From: a virus
DNA: 64,000 nt
Strand: one strand, 5' to 3'
Virus record (IMG/VR): IMGVR_UViG_3300020000_000010
Span: 33,601-97,600 of that record
Part shown: one piece after another, positions 42,103 through 48,803 of the stretch
Position numbering within the stretch: the stretch's first letter is position 1
Layout of the letters: each line of letters opens with the position of its first letter
The notes under the pieces: model-generated
Databases searched by the model: none
What the model was told of the DNA's origin: nothing
Seen by the model: the letters and a program-made list of their open reading frames with translations, nothing else
Translations under genes and position numbers: made by a program

Positions 42103-42213
42103 AAAGAATATTAAATACTATTTCTAGGAATCGAACCTAAATAGAAACCATATAACATTAAATTACAAGTAATTATTGTAGTTATTATTCTTAAACAATA
42201 TCTAATATTCTTT
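42103..42213 (-). tRNA. tRNA-like element with enlarged anticodon loop, inside an 11-bp closing stem
   Basis: AAAGAATATTA and TAATATTCTTT pair perfectly (11 bp) and run into an acceptor-like stem GATATTG/TAGTATT. A recognisable T-arm TTAGG-TTCGATT-CCTAG lies inside. The central part forms ATAAC/GTTAT around a 24-nt loop that includes CTTGTAA, the usual context for a Thr (TGT) anticodon. The D-arm is not visible. Either a degenerate tRNA or a tRNA-like RNA with another purpose. Confidence 0.4.
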
Positions 42214-42217
42214 GTAC

Positions 42218-42370
42218 TAGTTCTAATGAGACTCAAACTCATGCCCTCCTATTTTCTTCAAGTTTTCACAATAGGTTCTTGACTAATCAATCTACTATTG
42301 TAGTTAACGTCTTTTTGTATACTATTTAATGAAGTAGGTGCTCTACCAACAAAAACTGAGCTATAGAACT
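42218..42370 (-). tRNA. tRNA with an insertion of about 78 nt in the anticodon loop, probably Met (CAT)
   Basis: All arms of a canonical tRNA are present on the minus strand: acceptor AGTTCTA (42370-42364) with TAGAACT (42225-42219), TA at 8-9, D-stem GCTC/GAGC with a GTTGGTA loop, T-arm ATGAG-TTTGAGT-CTCAT, and variable loop AGGGC. The anticodon stem CCTAC/ATAGG (one C-A mismatch) encloses TTCATTA followed by about 78 extra bases, which themselves form ACAATAG/CTATTGT. The usual 75-nt tRNA is thus 153 nt. The insertion is too short for a group I intron. Confidence 0.65.
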
Positions 42371-42377
42371 TATGGGT

Positions 42378-42491
42378 TTACTTTTCATCTTTATTTATTT
42401 TATAACAGAAATATAAAAATCCTATTATAATAATTGTACTAGAAACTATATCTAGTATTTGTTTTGCTAGTAATAATTTTATGAAATTCAT
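42378..42491 (-). CDS. 37-residue membrane peptide
   Basis: MNFIKLLLAKQILDIVSSTI then IIIGFLYFCYKINKDEK: one membrane helix with a charged tail. The frame fills the gap between the tRNA gene and the next leader. Confidence 0.45.
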   Translation of the reverse strand: MNFIKLLLAKQILDIVSSTIIIIGFLYFCYKINKDEK

Positions 42492-42511
42492 TATTTTATG
42501 GTTTTAATTAG

Positions 42512-42670
42512 TTATAATAATCCTTCTCTTTGCTTTCTTTCATGTTTATCATTAAGAAAATTACCAAAGCTATTTGTATCATCCATACTTTCTGTACCTA
42601 TAAAATCATCCTTTTTTATATTTTTTGATTTTAAAGTTTTGCTTTTATCAGGTTTCTTTTTAATTTTCAT
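42512..42670 (-). CDS. Small basic protein
   Basis: 52 residues, KIKKKPDKSKTLKSKNIKKD then FIGTESMDDTNSFGNFLND: Lys-rich and probably disordered N-terminus. Its leader AACTTAAAATAATG is one base from the consensus early-gene motif. Confidence 0.5.
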   Translation of the reverse strand: MKIKKKPDKSKTLKSKNIKKDDFIGTESMDDTNSFGNFLNDKHERKQREGLL

Positions 42671-42689
42671 TATTTTAAGTTTTAGTTAG

Positions 42690-42771
42690 TACCCCAGGTA
42701 GGATTCAAACCTACATATGTTCAGTTATGCACCTTCTGTTTAGAAAACAGGGCCAATACAAGGGCATATAG
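42690..42771 (-). other. tRNA-like 3' half with no matching acceptor
   Basis: The minus strand holds a clear T-arm GTAGG-TTTGAAT-CCTAC, an anticodon-like arm CCTGT-TTTCTAA-ACAG (Arg TCT) and a long variable region, but the 3' acceptor CTGGGGT has no 5' partner upstream. It may be a partial or decayed tRNA. Confidence 0.35.
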
Positions 42772-42773
42772 AT

Positions 42774-42813
42774 TTAAAAACCCCTATCTTACTATTAATT
42801 CAAATAGAGGTTT
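42774..42813 (-). terminator. Intrinsic terminator
   Basis: AAACCTCTAT and ATAGGGGTTT pair (10 bp including one G-U) and are followed by TTTTT on the minus strand. It ends the transcript upstream of the tRNA-like segment. Bases 42814-42972 hold further short hairpins (for instance TCTTTC-TAT-GAAAGA) and no ORF. Confidence 0.7.
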
Positions 42814-42972
42814 AATATAAAAAATGTATTATTGGGTATTATCACCTAATGTCTTCTTTCATAGAAAGATATTTTTTTTGCTTCCGCTTCTAAACTAAAT
42901 ACATTTTTATTGTAAGCCTTTTACGTTATTTCTTACAGGAAGGTTATTTACTATTACCTACAAAAGTTTCTC

Positions 42973-43233
42973 TTAAGAACTAAAAGAATATTTCAACTGA
43001 CGATAGACTTTTCTACCTTTAGTTGAAGTTCTATTATTTCTCCTATATTCTATTTCAATCTCTCCTTTTATATTAATAAAAGTATTTTCATTTCTTAACC
43101 TTCTATTAAAGAAAGTATTATTATGAAAAGGGTTTTCTTTGGTTATAGGATTTAATAGAATAGGTTTACCATAATTAGGATTAGACATATCTAAATCCAT
43201 ATCAAATTGTTTTACATAGGGCTGGTTTTTCAT
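42973..43233 (-). CDS. Hypothetical protein
   Basis: 86 residues (KNQPYVKQFDMDLDMSNPNY ... VYRQLKYSFSS), basic and aromatic at the C-terminus. The leader has an exact AACTTAAAAC one base from the ATG. No family assigned. Confidence 0.5.
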   Translation of the reverse strand: MKNQPYVKQFDMDLDMSNPNYGKPILLNPITKENPFHNNTFFNRRLRNENTFINIKGEIEIEYRRNNRTSTKGRKVYRQLKYSFSS

Positions 43234-43237
43234 AGTT

Positions 43238-43576
43238 TTAAGTTATTATTTGGTTAGTAATATCTATTTGTTCTAAAATATCTGATTTCTTATAACAAAT
43301 TTGAGATTTTCCAGATTTTCCAAAATATGTTCTTATTTTGTAAATTCTAAATCCTTCTTTAATTAGTTTTAATAGTTCTGAATATTCTATGTGTCTATAG
43401 ATTTGGGTTACTCTTTTAAAAGCACAGAAATCATCTAAATTATGTATATAATCTGGTATATCATAATGAGGAGTTTCTAATTTATTACAACATTTTGTAG
43501 TATTTGTTATTCTTTTGTGTTTCTCTGAATAGAAAATCCCCAATCCATCTGAATCTTCTATTCTATATATCCACAT
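43238..43576 (-). CDS. Conserved-type small protein
   Basis: 112 residues. WIYRIEDSDGLGIFYSEKHK, DDFCAFKRVTQIYRHIEYSE, LKEGFRIYKIRTYFGKSG-like: the YRIEDxDGxG...FCxFxS pattern is common in phage and plasmid proteins of unknown role. The leader has an exact AACTTAAAAC nine bases upstream of the ATG. Confidence 0.6.
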   Translation of the reverse strand: MWIYRIEDSDGLGIFYSEKHKRITNTTKCCNKLETPHYDIPDYIHNLDDFCAFKRVTQIYRHIEYSELLKLIKEGFRIYKIRTYFGKSGKSQICYKKSDILEQIDITNQIIT

Positions 43577-43581
43577 ACTGT

Positions 43582-43914
43582 TTAAGTTTTAAGTTTAAAT
43601 ACAACTATTAAGACTAATATCAAAGATATAAATATAGTTACACAATTAAGAATTATTAATACCAAAGATAAATCTTTTGAAGAATTATCCATATTATTAA
43701 CAACTGTTTCTTTAGTATCTATATAATATATGTTGTTTTTATCATTCTCTTTAGCTTGATTTAAGGTACATTGATTAGAAGTATCTCTTTGGTGTAAAGT
43801 ATCTTGATAAGTGATATTTGGAGGTTTTTCTTGGTATTTCTGACAACTAGTTAATCCTGATAATATAGACAATATTAACATAATTAAAAAGAAGAATTTT
43901 ATAGGGTTTTTCAT
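43582..43914 (-). CDS. Lipoprotein with C-terminal membrane helix (u-spanin-like layout)
   Basis: 110 residues. The signal LIMLILSILSGLTSCQKYQ has a good lipobox (LTSC), giving an acylated outer-membrane Cys. A soluble stretch follows, then a C-terminal membrane helix (LSLVLIILNCVTIFISLILV). A lipidated N-terminus plus an inner-membrane C-terminal helix is the layout of unimolecular spanins, which fuse the two membranes at lysis. Its place among small early-style genes is unusual for a lysis gene, so a periplasm-spanning defence or modification role is an alternative. Confidence 0.5.
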   Translation of the reverse strand: MKNPIKFFFLIMLILSILSGLTSCQKYQEKPPNITYQDTLHQRDTSNQCTLNQAKENDKNNIYYIDTKETVVNNMDNSSKDLSLVLIILNCVTIFISLILVLIVVFKLKT

Positions 43915-43920
43915 GGTTAA

Positions 43921-44019
43921 TTAAGTTAATTTGGTTTTATATTTTGTTATTATATAATCTCTAATTCCAAATAGAATTAATAATAGTAAAATATATTCTG
44001 GTTCTATTTGGATTATCAT
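43921..44019 (-). CDS. 32-residue membrane peptide
   Basis: MIIQIEPEYILLLLILFGIR then DYIITKYKTKLT: one membrane helix. The frame runs exactly to the leader of the upstream gene. Confidence 0.45.
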   Translation of the reverse strand: MIIQIEPEYILLLLILFGIRDYIITKYKTKLT

Positions 44020-44032
44020 GGTTATTATGGTT

Positions 44033-44218
44033 TTAACTATTTCTTATTAGTGATTTTTGATATTCGTTTTCAAGGTTATCAATATACCCTACATATTCTT
44101 CAACAAGAGACATATCCCATCTATACCATTTAAAAGAAAGATCATTAAATTCCTCTCTATTATAATAACAATTCTCATTTATCAATAAAACAGTTTCTAG
44201 TTTTGTTCTTATTTTCAT
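44033..44218 (-). CDS. Small protein related to the N-terminus of the 34394-34993 protein
   Basis: 61 residues: KIRTKLETVLLINENCYYNR then RWDMSLVEEYVGYIDNLENE. The spacing of TxLLINxxxYYxRxE and LExEYQK matches the start of the 199-residue protein near the polymerase, so the two are probably duplicates. Confidence 0.5.
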   Translation of the reverse strand: MKIRTKLETVLLINENCYYNREEFNDLSFKWYRWDMSLVEEYVGYIDNLENEYQKSLIRNS

Positions 44219-44220
44219 GG

Positions 44221-44439
44221 TTATTGTTTTTTAAAGGTTATTATATCTCCTATATTATATTTACCACAAGTATCTATAATATGTGACTTCATTGGTAGTA
44301 ATACATCATTAAAATTTGTATATTTACAATATCCTTTTCCAAGATCTTCAATATCTGTTATTTTTAAACTAATTGAAGGTATTCTAGTACAGCTATTTAA
44401 TCCAATTAGGATAGATAGTATTAAAATTAGTTTTTTCAT
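44221..44439 (-). CDS. Small lipoprotein
   Basis: 72 residues from 44439 (KKLILILSILIGLNSCTRIP), with a lipobox LNSC. A longer frame, starting at 44541 after a leader resembling the early-gene motif (AATTTAAAACTATG), adds 34 residues in frame (MKKPFINGYFPNVYF...). The lipoprotein start is more likely, but both could be used. The mature part is short and beta-rich. Confidence 0.55.
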   Translation of the reverse strand: MKKLILILSILIGLNSCTRIPSISLKITDIEDLGKGYCKYTNFNDVLLPMKSHIIDTCGKYNIGDIITFKKQ

Positions 44440-44541
44440 GGTTTTATAGATTTTGTATATTTTAAAGATTAAAAAGTTCCAATAGCCATATATGTTAAAA
44501 TAAACATTTGGGAAATATCCATTAATAAATGGTTTTTTCAT

Positions 44542-44833
44542 AGTTTTAAATTGATTTCTTAATAAGTATTAGAGGCTTCTATATATTCCAATAGATATTT
44601 TATTACCTCTAATACTAGTACAACAAACGGCTATTTGTGTATTATTACCTAATACTAGGCTAATGGTGGAGGTGGTGGCATATGCTAGCCACGTTATTCC
44701 ATAATAAGTAATAGTGTTCTACAAGTTTAGTATTTAGATTTCTCCTAATACAGGATAATTACTATTAGTAGTAATCACTCTATCTGCTATAATTTTAATT
44801 CTTCCCAGATAACTAGAATTTTCCTAAATTTAG
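44542..44833 (-). other. Non-coding stretch with a long stem (44565-44616) and further hairpins
   Basis: AGTATTAGAGG/CCTCTAATACT form an 11-bp perfect stem around 30 nt (44565-44616). Further along, ATTACTA-TTAG-TAGTAAT makes a 7-bp hairpin, and TGGC-ATATGCTA-GCCA another. A 48-codon frame without start codon crosses 44640-44790 but I do not call it. The region may encode a structured RNA. Confidence 0.4.
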
Positions 44834-45004
44834 TTAAGCTAATACTAAATCTGCTTTAGGAGCAGTTACTGATTTAACAGTTTTAACAGAGCTTGATGGT
44901 TTTACAACCCAATTAGAACAGTCTGCTACTGTACCTACTTCGTTGGTTATTACACATTTGTCATTTATGACTTTGAATACATAGATTAATGAGATAGTAT
45001 ACAT
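44834..45004 (-). CDS. Small protein, probably well expressed
   Basis: 56 residues: MYTISLIYVFKVINDKCVIT then NEVGTVADCSNWVVKPSSSV and VTAPKADLVLA. Codon use (many GTA, GCT, ACT, AAA) is closer to the abundant proteins at 40628 and 49066 than to its neighbours. It ends with TAA. The start codon lies within a short hairpin (GAGAT-GTATACT-ATCTC). Not recognised. Confidence 0.55.
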   Translation of the reverse strand: MYTISLIYVFKVINDKCVITNEVGTVADCSNWVVKPSSSVKTVKSVTAPKADLVLA

Positions 45005-45061
45005 CTCTCAACTTGCTTGTTATTAATTATATATAGAATGCTTACTGTTCACCCCCATATA

Positions 45062-45148
45062 TTATTGTAACCAATATTTAAATAGTAGTTTTCCTTCTAA
45101 ATATATTGATTGTGTATTGTTTAATTGGTTGTAAACTATTAGTTTCAT
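45062..45148 (-). CDS. 28-residue peptide
   Basis: MKLIVYNQLNNTQSIYLEGK then LLFKYWLQ. The leader AACTTAAAATACTATG is close to the early-gene motif. Only the motif and the frame support it. Confidence 0.4.
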   Translation of the reverse strand: MKLIVYNQLNNTQSIYLEGKLLFKYWLQ

Positions 45149-45173
45149 AGTATTTTAAGTTTGGGTTTAAACA

Positions 45174-45261
45174 AGTATTGATAGATAGATAGTAACTCTA
45201 CTTTTTACGCCTCTAAACTTAGGATACAATCTAAGATTTATTTCAAGGATCTATCAATACT
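45174..45261 (-). ncRNA. 13-bp closed stem around 62 nt, 3' of the 45268-45909 gene
   Basis: AGTATTGATAGAT and ATCTATCAATACT pair perfectly (13 bp). Inside, CTTAG/CTAAG forms an arm with an 8-nt loop containing ATTGTAT. No T-loop is seen. It may be a 3'-end processing element, a terminator without U-tract, or a small RNA of the same style as 48326-48421. Confidence 0.5.
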
Positions 45262-45267
45262 ATATTA

Positions 45268-45909
45268 TTAATTAAGATTTTCTTCAATCCATTTATCACG
45301 ATCTTTATTATTATATTCCATTCTAGCATATTTACTAAAGGATTTACATAATAATTTAACAACTTCATTTCTTGAATAATCTTTAAATTGTCTTATTATA
45401 ACTGTATTATCTTCTCTTGTTTTGAGTTTGTAAATATCAGGGGCTTCACAAATTCCTATACAATTACAACTTAAGCCTTTAGACTTTAAACAATCAATCT
45501 TATCAGTTTCTTCCCACTCTAATTGAACTTCAGTAATAGGATTATCTTCATTATAGGCTTTTATGTAAGCTTTAATAAATGATTCAGGAATTGATGGTAA
45601 TTCTAATGAGTTATCTGTTGAAGCTATTATTTTACCCATATTACCAGTCCAACTAAAATCTCCTTTTTTATAAATAAATCCAGATGTATTTTGTTTAATT
45701 TCTATGATATAATTTTTATTATCTTTATACATCCAATCTCCTTCTTTAATTTCATCATTAGATAAAATATAAAGTTCATAATATTGACAATCATTATAAC
45801 TTATATTGCTTTCTGAATTAAAAATTAGTTTACTTTGTTTCCATTCAGTAAACATCTTTGCTTTTCTATTATTAGTAGGAAGCATGATAATTTTATTTGT
45901 TGTTATCAT
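45268..45909 (-). CDS. Conserved-type Bacteroidota phage protein
   Basis: 213 residues. YELYILSNDEIKEGDWMYKD, NMGKIIASTDNSLELPSIPE, FIKAYIKAYNEDNPITEVQL: a combination I recall from many Bacteroidota phages and elements, of unknown role, with a Cys cluster (LKSKGLSCNCIGICEAP). The leader has an exact AACTTAAAAC. Confidence 0.65.
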   Translation of the reverse strand: MITTNKIIMLPTNNRKAKMFTEWKQSKLIFNSESNISYNDCQYYELYILSNDEIKEGDWMYKDNKNYIIEIKQNTSGFIYKKGDFSWTGNMGKIIASTDNSLELPSIPESFIKAYIKAYNEDNPITEVQLEWEETDKIDCLKSKGLSCNCIGICEAPDIYKLKTREDNTVIIRQFKDYSRNEVVKLLCKSFSKYARMEYNNKDRDKWIEENLN

Positions 45910-46058
45910 TGTGAGTGTTTTAAGTTAATAATTAAGATCTCTTCTGGTTTTAATTTTATTCCACTTGGTTTATTAAACAAATAACCACATTTAATACACC
46001 AAGTAATACCAAAAGTATTATCTCTTAGTTTATGTTTATCTGGTTTACAAGTTTCCAT
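45906..46058 (-). CDS. Small Cys-pair protein
   Basis: 50 residues: METCKPDKHKLRDNTFGITW, CIKCGYLFNKPSGIKLKPEE. One CxxC pair plus CxxxxxH gives a possible zinc knuckle. Its stop TGA overlaps the ATG of the 45268-45909 gene and its 3' codons spell the AACTTAAAAC motif. Confidence 0.55.
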   Translation of the reverse strand: METCKPDKHKLRDNTFGITWCIKCGYLFNKPSGIKLKPEEILIINLKHSQ

Positions 46059-46077
46059 GTGTTTGGGATTTAAAAAG

Positions 46078-46186
46078 ATAACTAAAAGAAATAGTAAAGT
46101 GTTAGCAGAGTTATCACTCTTTATGTATACTAATATAATACTATTTGTTGAACTATTATACTACCGTTCGAGTATTCTATAGTTAT
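46078..46186 (-). ncRNA. Closed multi-branch RNA between two genes
   Basis: ATAACTA (46186-46180) pairs with TAGTTAT (46084-46078) around three short arms: ATACT/AGTAT, GTAT/ATAC and AGAGT-GATA-ACTCT. The layout is cloverleaf-like but has no T-loop consensus. Function unknown. Confidence 0.4.
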
Positions 46187-46187
46187 A

Positions 46188-46553
46188 TTATTTAATCAAA
46201 TTCTTTAATGCCCAATATTCAGGATTTATAAATTTGGTTATAGTATCTTCTATACTCATTAAAGAAACTAGTAGAAATATTAACCATAATATAAATAAGG
46301 CTATCATTATTATTTCTGTTCCATCATCTTCAAAATATTTAGTGTATTCTTTATTATAACCATATTCTTTTTTACTAAATTGTTTATGATATTTATAAAG
46401 AATAACTCCAGAGATAATTACTATTAAATAGTAAAATAAATCTGTAATAGCACTTATTTGTGCTTGTTTAATCAAAATACTCCACAAGTATTCTGCTTTT
46501 GTACCAAGTTTGTTGGTAATTTCTCTTAAAAAAGAGATAATTTGGGTTTCCAT
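46188..46553 (-). CDS. Membrane protein
   Basis: 121 residues. Three hydrophobic helices (ITDLFYYLIVIISGVILYKY; EIIMIALFILWLIFLLVSLM) and a charged N-terminus. Three-helix layout. The leader AATTTTAAAACCTAAAACTTATG has two motif copies. Function unknown. Confidence 0.5.
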   Translation of the reverse strand: METQIISFLREITNKLGTKAEYLWSILIKQAQISAITDLFYYLIVIISGVILYKYHKQFSKKEYGYNKEYTKYFEDDGTEIIMIALFILWLIFLLVSLMSIEDTITKFINPEYWALKNLIK

Positions 46554-46565
46554 AAGTTTTAGGTT

Positions 46566-47213
46566 TTAAAATTGTTTGTTTATAAAATCAATAATTATAT
46601 TTATTAATTGTTGATTTTTTTGGTTTTTAGCAGCAGCATCAGCAGCAGCAGCATCAGCAGCATAAGCAGCAGCAGCATCAGCAGCATAAGCAGCATAAGC
46701 AGCAGCATCAGCAGCATAAGCAGCAGCAGCAGCAGCATAAGCAGCAGCATAAGCAGCATCAGCAGCATCAGCAGCATAAGCAGCATCAGCAGTATCAGCA
46801 GCAGCATCAGCAGCATCAGCAGCATAAGCAGCATCAGCAGTATCAGCAGCAGCATCAGCAGCATCAGCAGCAGCTCTTCTAAATTCTAATAATTTTTCTT
46901 TTGTTATAGGATTATTATTAAAATCTTTAATTGCTTTTATACAATCTTTTACTCTATTATCAGAAGGATATCTTTCATTGTAAATATGAGAAACATTTTC
47001 TGCTAATAAATAAGATAATTCTTTTTTTTGATCTAAAGTTAAATCTGATTTTTTAAATAAAAACCAAATTTTATCTTTTGTAGGCATTTCTGAATTTATT
47101 ATATCTAATATAGTAATTTCAGTATTATTAATGAAAGATAAAGAATTAACTTGATTTATATCATAGCATCCTTTATTATCAATAATATATTTCTTTGTGA
47201 ATTCTTTTTTCAT
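46566..47213 (-). CDS. Imm5-like helical protein with long Ala/Asp/Tyr repeat
   Basis: 215 residues. Residues 1-110 include SYLLAENVSHIYNERYPSDN and RVKDCIKAIKDFNNNPITKE, which follow the start of the alanine-rich immunity-protein family (Imm-5-like, DNRVxxxIxAxxxFxxGxIxxEEL). A run of over 80 residues built from Ala with Asp or Tyr every third to fifth position (AADAAYAADAAD type) follows, then a basic tail. Each repeat residue is GCT or a GAT/TAT variant, so it is a codon-level array. It could be a phage-carried immunity or superinfection protein, or simply a scaffold. Confidence 0.65.
   Translation of the reverse strand: MKKEFTKKYIIDNKGCYDINQVNSLSFINNTEITILDIINSEMPTKDKIWFLFKKSDLTLDQKKELSYLLAENVSHIYNERYPSDNRVKDCIKAIKDFNNNPITKEKLLEFRRAAADAADAAADTADAAYAADAADAAADTADAAYAADAADAAYAAAYAAAAAAYAADAAAYAAYAADAAAAYAADAAAADAAAKNQKNQQLINIIIDFINKQF
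46627..46878 (-). repeat. Trinucleotide GCT array with GAT/TAT interruptions
   Basis: On the minus strand, GCT GCT GAT GCT TAT type codons for over 240 bp. The interruptions keep it in frame. The reverse strand would encode poly-Ser; the forward frames give poly-Leu shadows, which I ignore. Confidence 0.9.
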
Positions 47214-47540
47214 TGTTTTAAGGTTATTTGGGTTTATATTAAGTTTTAATAGTAATTAGATTTCTAATCCTTATTACTACTAGAAAATAGATATTATAGA
47301 ACATTAGTCTATATATATCTATTCTATCTAACAGGCTACTTCAATAGCTGCTACCTATTTATAAGATTTGAAGATCTTATTTATCAGGGTTTTACTAGAG
47401 TTTTATGTATATTTACTTTCTTCTCTCAGAAACACCGTTTACACCACTTTATAATAACCTTTGTTAATTAAAAATAAAGCCTTCCCAACTAGTATATAAC
47501 CGCGTTAGCACTTGGTACAACTAGAGGAAGACTTATGTTG
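47214..47540 (-). other. Non-coding stretch with a long terminator and hairpins
   Basis: No ORF over 30 codons is evident. It starts, on the minus strand, with the terminator (47477-47534), followed by TAAGAT-CTTCAA-ATCTTA and a long AT-rich stem around 47290-47335 (AGAATAGATAT with ATATCTATTTTCT). Confidence 0.5.
47477..47534 (-). terminator. Long-stem terminator after the 47541-47996 gene
   Basis: Nine pairs (AAGTCTTCC with GGAAGGCTT, one G-U) continue into CTAGT/ACTAG and an ACC/GGT tip. The minus-strand product is followed by TATTTTTAATT. Confidence 0.7.
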
Positions 47541-47996
47541 TTAAATGAATATTTGTGATATTGGATATAAATGAGTTGAAAAATTATCATCTGTTATAAC
47601 CCATAAAGCTATTGTTTCTGGTTCAGAATAATCTTCATTCTCAAATCTTCTTCTAAATGATATAGTATTATCAAGAGTTCTATTCTCAAATATACGAGTT
47701 TTTTCATTTTTTATTATACCATTAATAGAGTTATTATCTCTATCTTTGATAATACAAGTTGTACCATGAAAATTACTATGTATATATTCAATTAAATCTC
47801 TTTCAATTTGATTACATTTATATACAAACTCAAATCTATCTGATTGATGATAACCTTCTATTTTACTAAGCATTTGCTTAATAATATTATGACAGTTATC
47901 ATTCTTGTTCAAAAAGCTATTTAGTTTGCTATTACCATTATATTCTTCAATTAGTTCTTTGGTTTGTTTATTTATTAGCTCTTCAATAGACTTCAT
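47541..47996 (-). CDS. Hypothetical protein
   Basis: 151 residues (KSIEELINKQTKELIEEYNG ... LWVITDDNFSTHLYPISQIF). Helical N-terminal half, beta C-terminal half. The leader has an exact AACTTAAAAC eight bases upstream. No family assigned. Confidence 0.5.
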   Translation of the reverse strand: MKSIEELINKQTKELIEEYNGNSKLNSFLNKNDNCHNIIKQMLSKIEGYHQSDRFEFVYKCNQIERDLIEYIHSNFHGTTCIIKDRDNNSINGIIKNEKTRIFENRTLDNTISFRRRFENEDYSEPETIALWVITDDNFSTHLYPISQIFI

Positions 47997-48030
47997 GGGA
48001 TTAAGTTTTAAGTTGGTTTATGATTGGGGA

Positions 48031-48102
48031 TTAATTAAAGAATTCATCAACAAAATCCCAGAGTTCTTCTAGGGATTCAATAGAATAATTATATTTGGAC
48101 AT
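48031..48102 (-). CDS. 23-residue acidic peptide
   Basis: MSKYNYSIESLEELWDFVDE then FFN: an acidic amphipathic helix. Only the frame and position support it. Confidence 0.35.
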   Translation of the reverse strand: MSKYNYSIESLEELWDFVDEFFN

Positions 48103-48134
48103 TTGATTAAAAATTTGTGGTTAATATTTATAAA

Positions 48135-48219
48135 AAGAACATTCTGCTAAGGTTTATATTAATTGCAACTCACTCACCATACATATAATATAAAGAGCTT
48201 AGTCTAAAAGAATGTTCTT
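48135..48219 (-). ncRNA. Rod-like RNA, 11-bp closing stem with U-rich end
   Basis: AAGAACATTCT/AGAATGTTCTT (11 bp) continues with CTAAG/CTTAG and TTTATATT/AATATAAA, so about 24 pairs in an interrupted rod. The minus-strand product ends in TTTTTATAAA, so a terminator role is possible. Confidence 0.5.
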
Positions 48220-48325
48220 AATTAGCTATCAAATAAGATGCTGATAGTTTTTAGGTTTTTGGGAAAATTGAGATTGTTGGGTGGAGGTTCTAGGTTACTG
48301 ATTACCAATACTTTAACCAAATATA

Positions 48326-48421
48326 TAAATATAACAATTTCTGGATCTTTACCAGCCTTCTATTATACTAAGCCTCTTATTTAAAAGTCAGCAAGAGTTT
48401 TTTACTTTATTGTTATATTTA
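48326..48421 (-). ncRNA. Cloverleaf-like RNA inside a 13-bp stem, 3' of the 48427-48570 gene
   Basis: TAAATATAACAAT pairs perfectly with ATTGTTATATTTA. The 70-nt interior forms CTCTT/AAGAG, CTT/AAG and CTGG-TAAAGAT-CCAG arms, a four-way-junction layout like a tRNA but with a non-canonical T-loop. Function unknown. Confidence 0.45.
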
Positions 48422-48426
48422 ATACT

Positions 48427-48570
48427 TTAGTAACCATTTCCATCAAAATAATCTCTTTCAAGATCATAATCTGATTGTTCTTTCTTCTGTTTCTTTCTTT
48501 CCAAATGCTTATCTATTTCATTGAAAGCCCAAACAGCAGCAAAAGGAAATAGTATAAATAGTGCTTTCAT
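48427..48570 (-). CDS. Small protein with N-terminal membrane segment
   Basis: 47 residues: KALFILFPFAAVWAFNEIDK followed by a basic/acidic tail (HLERKKQKKEQSDYDLERDY). Uninterrupted frame between the structured RNA and the next leader. Confidence 0.5.
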   Translation of the reverse strand: MKALFILFPFAAVWAFNEIDKHLERKKQKKEQSDYDLERDYFDGNGY

Positions 48571-48587
48571 ATTTAGTATTTTAATTG

Positions 48588-48695
48588 TTAAAAACTATCA
48601 TCTCCATCATCAAAGTTGGAGAGAAATCTGTATACTCCATAGATTATTAAGGATAGGCATAATCCAGGAATAGTAATGTATAAAAGTGTTATCAT
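48588..48695 (-). CDS. 35-residue membrane peptide
   Basis: MITLLYITIPGLCLSLIIYG then VYRFLSNFDDGDDSF: a single membrane helix with an acidic tail. The leader has an exact AACTTAAAAC eight bases upstream. Confidence 0.5.
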   Translation of the reverse strand: MITLLYITIPGLCLSLIIYGVYRFLSNFDDGDDSF

Positions 48696-48803
48696 TTTTG
48701 TTGGTTTTAAGTTGGTTAATAAATAATAGAACAAAGGATTAACCATGATTATTGAGAAAACAATTAATCCAGTGTCCTATTAATCTTCCTATGAAGAAGA
48801 TCT

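Noticed and set aside
42103-42213. Group I intron in the tRNA cluster
   Set aside because: The extra segments are 20-80 nt, and no P3/P7 core is seen, unlike the intron at 27977-29045.
42690-42771. Amber-suppressor tRNA reading (anticodon CTA)
   Set aside because: Only obtained by shifting the loop by one base, which breaks the stem; TCT fits better, and TAG is used as a normal stop, for example at 13239.
44640-44790. 48-codon open frame ending with TAA (TTYYGITWLAYATTS-like)
   Set aside because: No start codon within the frame, and the region pairs as RNA hairpins, so I treat it as non-coding.
46608-46889. Long + strand poly-Ser ORF and minus-strand poly-Leu ORF over the trinucleotide array
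   Set aside because: They are the shadow frames of the codon array inside the Imm5-like gene; only the Ala/Asp/Tyr frame is extended by a real N-terminal domain and leader.
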